A stretch of 64,000 bases of DNA, taken from positions 1,606,001-1,670,000 of the forward strand of contig NC_092201.1 in assembly GCF_043641665.1 (NCBI RefSeq). Reading direction: 5' to 3'. Source of the DNA: Enoplosus armatus (lineage: Eukaryota; Chordata; Actinopteri; Centrarchiformes; Enoplosidae). Shown here piece by piece: positions 49,385 through 59,600 of the stretch (position 1 is the first letter of the stretch; every line of letters begins with the position of its first letter). The notes under the pieces were generated by a model. It was not told the DNA's origin. It did no database searches and was given only the letters and a program-made list of their open reading frames with translations. The position numbers were made by a program, and so were the translations under genes.

Positions 49385-49470
49385 TCACAATTTACATTTG
49401 CACCAAATGTTCATGTCAATCCATCCAGCAGTTGTTGAGATATTTCGGTCTGGACCAAAGTGGAGGACTA
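49385..49470 (+). repeat. Fragment of the interspersed repeat seen at 7440-8215
   Basis: CAATCCATCCAGCAGTTGTT followed by GAGATATTTCGGTCTGGACC is the right-hand end of that family. The surrounding 48,910-49,980 holds otherwise plain AT-rich DNA and a GGAAAGGA-rich purine stretch at about 49835-49950. Confidence 0.55.
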
Positions 49471-50130
49471 ACTGTCAGACATGCTAAAAACCATGGACCG
49501 CTTTGCTTCAAGACTTGTTTCTGTCATGGTGCAGCTCTGCAACGTCATTTCTTTAGGTCACCTGATATCACTTTGTTTTGAAATTCTTCTTTTTACTGTC
49601 TGCGCTCATACAACCAAACCTCTCAGAAAAAGTAAGAGATTTAGGATTAGATGCATGCTTACACAGACATAAATGTATTTCATGTCTTCAAGAGATTACT
49701 CACTCAGCCCTTTAAGGTCACACAGTCATCCAGCTAAAACAAGCCTTTAGAGATAAAAGGTTTTCACCTGGCAAGAGAGATTTTGCAATCTGTTGCCCAC
49801 ATGCTTTCTGCTTTATTTGCTTCTGCCTTTGACAGGAAAGGAGGAGGTAGGGAACAAAAGGAGGGGGTAGGGTAGGAAAGGAAAAGACAAAGAAGGCAAG
49901 ATGCAGGTAGAGAAAAGAAGGAAAGGAAAGGAGGGTGCAAAGGAAGGGAGCAAAGACATCAGGGACGCTCCCTCAGCGAGAGGAAACGGGTCGAGCAGGC
50001 TGGTCTGTTCAGTAGCCTGAGGGAGTCTCTGTTCGGCCTCCGCTCTGTAGGAAGCTTGTGTCTGTTGAAGGCAGCGAGTCGCGAGTGAAGCAGCTGAGGA
50101 GGAACTAAAGACTAAAGAGAGATAAAAGCC

Positions 50131-50550
50131 ATGGCTGTGAATAAATGCATCAAGTACCTTCTCTTCTTCTTCAACCTTCTCTTCTGGGTGAGTCTGGAAA
50201 ACAAAACATTTAAGATATTTTAGTCGACATCATTTCAAACTTCTTCACACTTTGACTTTACAGGTGATGTTTGTTTAAATCACGTTGAAGAGTTTCTGTG
50301 TCAGTTTATTTTGAGTTTTCTCCCTTCAGTTGTTTGAATTTAGTTTTGTTTTGATGCATTAGTCGCACTGTTGTTCACTTTATGTGTTAAACTGGAAGCG
50401 GACATGTAGTTTTTAATTGAAAATGTGATGTATTATTATTATTATTATTATTATTATATTTTCAACCTGTTTTCTGTTTTCGCTTAAGTTGAACAGGTGC
50501 CTGACGTCTTTATTTTAGTCTTTTATAAAATAACTTTTCTTTATTTCTCC

Positions 50551-50593
<43 letters not shown>

Positions 50594-53500
50594 GTTTTAT
50601 CTATCAGGTGTTTCTTCATTTGATCCTTTTTTCAATCTACGTTCAGTGTTTTTCAGTATTATTCAGTTGTTTCTGTGCAGAGAGGCTCTGGTATGACTCC
50701 AGTCAGGTTTTTCCAGCCGACAGGTCAGAAGTGCAGAACAGGTTGTGTTGGCTCTTTATGATCTCTCTGCCTCTCCCTCCACAAACAAACACTTGCTCAG
50801 TTTCAGGGCGTGGCCGGCCGCTCGGCCTCGCATCATCATCTGCAGCCTCGTATCGCTCCTCGGCCCGTGGTTAGATTGTAAATGAGGAGTATTGTGCTTT
50901 TCAGCAGTCACTCTTTGCTTTATTCGCTCAGTGGAAAGTGTGATTCAGCCCACTCTGCTTCACATTTCTGTATTTCCTCATATTCTCTGCTGGGAGTTGC
51001 CCATTAAAACCAAGTGGTGCGTGCTGGTTAATCTATAGCTCCACTCAGTCATTCTGGATTAAGTTGTTGCTCAACACAAATCTCACACTACTTGCTGTTG
51101 AAGGTGTGTTGTAACAAGGCTGTCGAAATTCACATATTGTTATTATAGCAGGTGGAGGTGCGGTACCAACAGGTGGAGGCAGCTTATCAGAATCAGAAAT
51201 ACTTTATTGACCCCCGGGGGGAAATTGTACAGTACCGGTGCTCCCATTCAAGAGTAGAAAAGTAGCATAATTTAGAACTAAAAGTTTGTACAAAATATAA
51301 AAATAAGAAATAGAAAATAAAAAATATACACATTTACAGTATTTAAGTGAAATGAGGTAAAACATATATACAATAACAATGTATATGTATGTATGTGTTG
51401 CACTGAAGTGTATGACTATATATCTATTGCACTTAAACATTTAGAATGAATAGTGAGGTGGTGTATGAACAGGTGGAGTAGATACAGATTTCCAGTCTCT
51501 TCCTGAGTGTCTGACACTCAGAGGGAGGAGTTGAACAGTCTGATGGCCACAGGCAGGAATGATTTCCTGTGTCGCTCTGTTGTGCATTTGGGAGGAATGA
51601 GTCTCCCACTGAAGCTGCTCTTGTGTCCGACCAGTACGTCATGGAGAGGATGTGAGACATTGTCCAAGACAGCGTCCTCCTCTCTGACACCACCGTCAGA
51701 GAGTCCAGCTCCACCCCCACAACGTCACTGGCCTTGTGGATCAGTTTGTTTAGTCTGTTGGAGTCCGCCACCCTCAGCCTGCTGCCCCAGCATGCAACAG
51801 CATAGAGGATAGCACTGGCCACCACAGACTCATAGAACATCCTCAGCATGGTCCGGCAGATGTTGAAGGACCTCAGCCGCCTCAGAAAATAGAGACGGCT
51901 CTGGCCCTTCTTGTAGAGGGCATTAGTGTTCTTTACCCAGTCCAGTTTATTATCTATGTGGACTCCCTGGTACTTGTAATCCTCTACAAATCAAAGGAGG
52001 CGTAGTGTTTTTATCAGTGAGATTATCAGTCAGACAACTTTGGAGATGTTGGAAAGTGTATAGTGTAAGTGTGTTTTGGTGGTTATAGGCTAGCAGTTTC
52101 CCCTTACTGTAAGTCTGTGTGCTAAGCTAGGCTAAAGGCCTCAGTATGCTTCAAAAGAAGTGTTGTTTTTTTTTTCAAGTGGATCATCTAAAGGCCTGGT
52201 CACACTTAATATTGTCACTGCGTAATGAATCCACTTGTCGTAATGACGTAGTGACTACTCACAGGGCTAGCTGGTGAACTACTATGAGCTAACAGCTAAA
52301 ACACTAGTCAGTCAAGCTAGCACTAGACAGCCAGACAATAGCTCTCTCATTAGCTTCTTTCTGTTTTCTCTGTGCTGTTCTGTTTACTCCCCCTGGCATT
52401 TTTTCAATCGTCCCATTTTCTTTAGTAAAAACTGGGAAAATAAAGCTCTCCAGGCTAACAATCTCACTGAGTAGCTCATTAGCCTAGCTCGTTTGCTCAC
52501 TGGACATAATTAAATTCAATTATATTTATATAGCTAAATTACAACAAGTTATCTTATGGCACTTTACATGTAGAGCAGGTCTAGACTGTACTCTTTATAA
52601 TATTATTTACAGAGTCGCTTCCTCTCTGATTAGCTTCTCACAGTACAAGAAGACGAGCTAACAAGGCTACTGGAAACTGGTTCTGGCTCTCAGGACTTAT
52701 GTGTCATTATTCTGTTATTCAGCTCTTTGGCAGAAGTTGTATTTTCTTACAACTTCTGTTTAGATATCCCGCTTAACATGCTTCCTGTTTTTCTGCCAAC
52801 TGCAAGCGTGTCAGAAATAATCTAAACAAATCACAAGTCCACCTTTAGCTCCGTGTCGTGTTTAAAATAAACCTCCTGCTGTTTGAGCGTCAGTCCTGCT
52901 GCCTGCTGGGGTTATTTCAGTCCGTCTCATGTTCCCAGAAATGCTGTTAAATCGATGTAAACTTGATTGTAACCACTCAGTGGACATGATGTGTTTACCT
53001 AATGATGATGATGGTGAAGGTGGGGCAGGGTTGTTATTTACTGTAAAGTTTTTAACTTGTGGCTCTGCAGCTTTTAGTCGCTAAGTGATGCTTCCCATCT
53101 GCTGAACAACGCCGCCACAACGAGCTCTGCAGTCGGAAACCCGCAAGAGGAACAGGAATCAAACATGGACGCTCTGGAAAAGATCTTTGTGGTGTAAAAT
53201 CGAATTCTCTTGTGAGCTGTGTCACTAGAGGAGAACTCTTTCACGTCCTTGTTTCTCTTGGCATCTTGAAGGTCTGCAGTGGTTTCTGTGGCTGAACCCT
53301 CTACAGACATCTTGTCAAAGGCCTTTTATGGCCTTCGAAGGAAGACAGAGAACCAATTAAGCGCGGCGCCGTCTCTGTACATTAACGCCTGTTAGCATAA
53401 TAGATGCTGCGTTCAGGGACAAAGAGATGGTCCAAACATGTTTTAGCAGCAAAGCACAGCTGGACAATAACTATATGAACTAACCAGCTAAATGTGTTAG

Positions 53501-56500
53501 TTTAAGAACACGACATCTGCTTCTGTTGTGGTTGTTATTTTACATTCAGAAACAAATTTGAAAAGAAGTGGTTATTTGATTTAATTACTTTTAGGTGTCA
53601 CAAATAATAACCAGTGAGGATTTGACAGTACTTTAATAAATAGTAAATATATACCACTCTGAAAGGGACAGGTCTGAACAATCAGTACTTTTACTTGTGA
53701 TACTTACGACATTTTTCCTGGTAACAAGTAGAATTTTGAACGCAGGACCTTTACTTGTAATGAAGTATTATTATATTGTGGTTTTACTACTTTTACTCCG
53801 CCTATAGATGCAATCAGACACAAACCAAACAGAGACGTTCGGCCAGCGTTAACTATAATTTATATATATTTATATATATATATGTATCTCATTGCAGATA
53901 TGTTGGTATAACTGACAGCAAGTGGAAGTACAGAAATGCCAAAGATACATTTTGAAATGTCTCCACTTTAAATTCTGTCAACCAGAGTTTAAATTAAAAT
54001 GTCCTGAGTTGTTTGAAGGAAATGAATCGACTGATGACTAAGATTCATGTTGACGTCTAAGTAAAGAAGAGGGCTGTCAATCATCAGGTGTACAGCCTTC
54101 TAGAAATGGTTTTTGAGAAGGGCGCAAACCCTGTGTGATGACTGACAGGCTCAGTGGGCTCCTGACTGTACACACCTGTACACACAGTGTGTGTGTGGTG
54201 ATTGTGTAATGGCACGGTCTAATCTGCAATGAATCTCAGTTACACAGTGACTCAGTACTACTGTGTTACTCGCTGCCTGTGAGTCACTGCTGAGGAATGA
54301 ACGCCCCACTTTGGTTTAACTGACAGAGACAGTTCAGTTGATTGACCTTATAATTAATATTATCATTGTCATCATCACAATGTCTATTAGCTCTTCCCCA
54401 AGAAGGCGAAATACCTGGTGTGATTTCAACATTTCAACATTTCAACATACATCTACAGGAGCCCAGCAGGGACATAAAGGCTCAGGGAGCTGAATAAACG
54501 AGATGTGATTTCAGACACAAGCATTATTAGTATTATTTATACAGTCTAATCTATACTCAAAGTGCTCCAAGTGCAAGAAAAACAAACAGAAGTAAGTTAC
54601 TAGAAGTGTAATCCTGATTAACTCTAATCCTGATTAGTAATAATCCAAATTCACTTTAATCCTGATCAATTGTAATCCTGATCAATTATAATCCCCATGA
54701 ACTGTAATCTTGATCCAAACTGTGATCCTGTTCAGGTGTAATCAGTTTTAATCCTGATGTAATCCAAATAAACTGTAATCCAAATCAGATTAATCCTGAT
54801 CAGATGTAATCCTGATCAACAACTGTAAACTGGATTAACTGTAATTTGAAGTCACATCAGTCCTGATCAATGTAATACTGATTTACCGTAGCCCCAAATA
54901 ACTGTTGTAATCCTGATTACCTTTAAACCTGATTAGATGTAAACCCGATTAACTGTAATTCAAATTAAATGTAATCCTGGTCAACTGTAAGAACCTTCAA
55001 TCTTTATTTTGATCCTCTTCATAAATGTTCTCCTGCCTAACTGTAACCTCGATCAGCTGTAATCCCGATCAACGTTAATCCAGATCAGATGTGATCCTGG
55101 TGTCCTCTGATCTTGGATCAGTCCGTCAGAGCCGACGTGCCGCTGCGAGCTCAGAGGGCGTGTTTGTTCTTCGGGTCAGGGATGTTATGTTGCTCTGCAG
55201 GTTTGTGTCGGATCTCTCAGCTCTGACGGATGTTTAGGTGACCTCGCTTTTCATTGAACGTTTGTGTGCTTCTTTGTGACCTGCCTGTAACCGTTGGCAA
55301 CCAACTTTAAAGCAAAACACCAGCTTTTGTGGGTGTCTTTGTTTTTCCAGTGAAAAAGCGGGTGAAACAGTAGGAAGGCGGGAAATCTCCCCTCCACGTT
55401 ACAATCTCATATCCAGTAATTGAACGGTTTCCTGTTTGTCTCCGTCGCTTTCCCACAATGCCACATGTTGATAGACGAGTGACGGCAGCTAGAAGAAGAC
55501 AGATTAAAGAAATGTAAAGCGAATAAGAGGTTGTCCTTTAAACCTGCTGTGGGACCAGTATGATCCTGAGGAGCTGGAGCAGCTTTAGTTTCTGTCATCT
55601 TTAAGCTCTTTATTTTATGAGGGCCGACGTCTCAACAACAAACACAGTGACAGCTGAGTAATGCAGGTTTTCTCCTCAGGCTGTTTCCACCAGCAGGCTG
55701 TCTGTCTTTGTGTTTGTCCTTGAGACCACCTGAACGTCGTCCTGAAGCTCTCAGTCCCTTTTGGTGATTAATGTAAAAAGTGGTGTTAATGCTTCCAGAT
55801 AATGTGTGGATGCTTTTTACGCAGGTCCAAACAAAAATATGATAGTTCCTGAAACAAGGTTTAATGTCATGATTGAATCTATTGATTATTTCGTTTTACT
55901 TTCCTTGTTGGTTTAAAGTTTTAGCTCTTTTAGCTAATGCTAACGTTGGTCCACCGCTTTGGTTCAGACTGAAATATCTCAACAACTGTTGGATGAGCTG
56001 CTATGAAATTTGAAACAGACAATCACGGTGACCAGAGGATGAATCCGTCTGACTCTGGTGATCCCCTGACGTGTCCTGTAGCGCCACCAGCAGGTCCACA
56101 TTTAAGCAAAGATGGTGAACATGGCAACCACTATAGCTGCTAAACAGCAGCATGCTAACATGCTTGAGGGCATCTGCAACAAGTTGTAAACCCAACACTG
56201 TCATATCATCATCATCATCACCTTTTAAGTGGACATGTTGAACGCGTTGCTGCTCCACTGTGTTCACCAGCTTCTCACAGCTTTGTGTCTGAACAGGGAG
56301 TGAACCAGAACAGACAAACCAGGAGCTAAAGGTCACCATAAAGCTATAAAGCCGAGAGGAGCTGCAGGTTCAGCTGATAATCCTCTGTAGCTTCATCACC
56401 ACGACACCTTTCATATTGTTTTCATGTTGTCATGTAATAGTTTGGTCGATATAATGTCACCAGTAAAGTCAAATGACGGCGTGTTTGAGGTTTGAGGCCA

Positions 56501-56656
56501 TTATAGGTGAGTTCAACACGCAGCTGAGGTTGTTGCTGATTGGTCGAGAAGATCACCAGACTGTGGTTTCACTGGTCAGGTGTGTGTTTGTGACTCAGAA
56601 AGAGCAGTAAAATCCTCGACAGGCTGTTATTTATTCAGCGGAGTATAAATAGGCAG

Positions 56657-56696
<40 letters not shown>

Positions 56697-59600
56697 CATT
56701 GTGAGCACTCAGGTCACGTCCTTTTTCTTGTTTGACTTGTCTGTTTCCGTTCATTCAGAAGTCGAGTGAACGATCTATCATTTTCTCTTTAATGTAGTCT
56801 TCAGTGTTTATTTATAGCATCAAACACAAAGTGATGAACATGGTGAAGAAAAATCAAATCAAATTTGATAAAAGTAACAGAGAAGTTCATTTCATTTTGT
56901 TTTATTATTTGGATCTAAAACAGATGTTTGCTCACAAATTTCCTATTTAAACACTTAAACAATCAAAATAAAAGCTGCATTTTAGTCACTTTATGTACAA
57001 AAAATTGATTTTGAATTAGAAGAAGTGAAATCTTGATCTGAATCTTTAGTTTTACACACAAGCAATCATCACACTGGAGAAGCTGCTTTAAAAAATGACC
57101 TGAAATATATATTTTCTGTCAGTCAATTAATTAATTAATAAGTTCAGCTCTAAATGTTACTGTAATTGTGCTAATATGTATGTGTGTGTGTTTTTATGTG
57201 TATATATGTACAGTAGATTCTTATTGTTTTCTAGTTTTACGTTGTAAATGACTTTGTTGAGTGCTATATCAATAAACTATTGTTATTATTTCATTACTTC
57301 ATTAAGTAAATTAATATTTATATAGAGAGAAGTAAAGTTAATGTTTAGAGACTTTAGAAACAAAACAAACAAAACTGTCATCTTATTTTATTGTATAAAA
57401 AAAGGTTCAGGCAAGATCTTACCTATTTTAAATGTAAAGTATTGTTTTGTTTAAAGTCTTTTTGTAGTATTAATAATAATAATAATAATAATAATAAATT
57501 GGACTTGAAGCACCGTTCAGGTAACTTTACAGACACTTTACATAAAGAAAACGTGAAAAACTAAATTAAAAACCAAAAACACAGCTTTTATTGTGATATG
57601 ATATGAATAAACACAGATTTCCTGTGAGCTCAGGCTGAAGCAGTTTATTTCTGTATTTTTCTTCATTGAGCATTAATTTAATCAACATCATCCTCTAATT
57701 ATCCGCTCTGTGTTCGTCTCCATGGAAACGCTGACCGGCCTCCGTTGTATGAAATATTGATGGCAGATAAATTACTCACAGTGTCGTGTTTGTGTCGGCT
57801 AATTGTTCCAGTGTTCAATAATTCATGTCGTTCATCAACCCTGGACCCCGCCCATGAAGGAGCCGGACAGAAGTCTGTCCATGTAGTCCTCGGAGAGTCC
57901 TGGTCCTCACTCAGGACCAGCAGCTTGTTCTGTCTCTGGTCCAGTTTGATTTATTGTTCAACAAATAATAATAAATAATATTACAAGAGAAGAGAAGCTC
58001 TGCAGCAGCTTCTGCATTTCAGCCGTGTTTAACTGTCTGACAGATAATAATAATTAACTTCACTTATGATTTATACATTTATATAAGATAACTTTGTTTT
58101 CACGGTTCTTCTGTTGTCTTTTACAGAACCTCGTCTTTCTCGTGCACACAAACACGTTTCTGTTTAAACTACAAAGACTGAGAGTCTACAGCCATGCTAG
58201 CAGCTCTGTGAGGCTGCACTAAATGCTAACATCAGCATGCTAACATGCTCACGATGGCAGTGCTAATGTGTAGCAGGGATCATGTACACCATTGTAGTTT
58301 AATGTGTTAGCACGCTAATATTACGGTTTTGCAGGTATTTGTCATAAACCAAAGAAAATCTGACCAGATGATGGCGCTAAAGATGAAGAGTTAAAGGAAA
58401 GTTATTACAATCCATCCTGAGAGGAACTTGAATGTCTGAACCAAATGTTGTCGAGACATTTCACTCAGAACCGAAAAGGTCGACCTCATGTTGGCGCTAG
58501 CACCAAAGTCGTTCATCCTCGTGTGATCTCAAGGATCTGCTCAAAATCTCATGGGACCAAAAACTACAAACTATGTTGTGGATAGTTTCTTGTGAGTACA
58601 AGTACAGCTTTCTTTGTGCACCTGGGAGCTACAATCGGTCTTGTGTGCAGCAGCCAGTTACTCGTGCACAGATAAATTATTCACGTGGACAACCCTCTTC
58701 GAATCCTTTAGTGTTCTTCTGGCCGGCACTTCTTCATGGTTTGGCCCCTCAGCTCCAACGAAGATAAATCTTAAAGCAACAGCATACATTGATATTTCAG
58801 ACAGTGGCATGTTTTGTGGCAGCAGTTTGTGTTTGTCTCTTTCCTGTTTCAACATGAGGACGTCCTCGTGCACAAAGACAGCTCCATAAAGAAGCGCTTC
58901 ACCCGACATCAGTGTTGGACCTCGCTGATGCTCTTGTTGCTGAATGGGAGCAAATCCCTGGTGGAAAGCCTGAAACCAGCAGAGTGGAGGCTGTTAGAGC
59001 AGCACGTTAATGAACATGCTCGTGCCATTTTGAATCTAGGCACTCTGGATTAGAAATGACTTATTACAATCTGCTTCCTGCGCAGCTGAAACTTCCTCAT
59101 GCACACTAGAAGGTCCTGAAGGTGGCGCTAGAGAAAAGGCCAGGGGCTTTTTAAAATAAGAACATTTCATGATGACGTGTCTGAGTTTGAGAGATCTTGT
59201 GTGTGAAGTTGTGGAGTTTGAGTTGCTGCAGGTTTTCTCCAGCAGGCGTCTCCAGATTCTCACCAATAAACTCACGTGTTGTTGCTTGTTGCACATTTCG
59301 TTTTTAACTCTCATCTCTTTCTTTCTTTCTACAGATTAGTGGTTGCATCATCCTCGGAGTCTCCATCTACCTGAAAGTCAGCAAAGATGGAAACGTGGTG
59401 AGACTCTCACTTGATCACCACACCAAAACTCGCTGTTGTAGTTTGTTTTCAGCTCTTCCAAATGGCTCCTTGTGGTAACTGAACTCAGAGACTTGCCGTG
59501 TGGTCGTCTCCTTCAGCTGTTAAGAATCCAAACTGAATATTTCTGTCGTCACCAGTGTAAAAGACTGACTTCCTGTCTCCTCCCGTCTTCAGATCACCAA

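Noticed and set aside
51507..51812. 101-codon + strand frame
   Set aside because: It is antisense to the LINE reverse-transcriptase remnant.
58814..59053. 79-codon frame as an alternative tspan8 exon
   Set aside because: Its sequence is part of the Tc1-like remnant, and tspan8 is complete without it.
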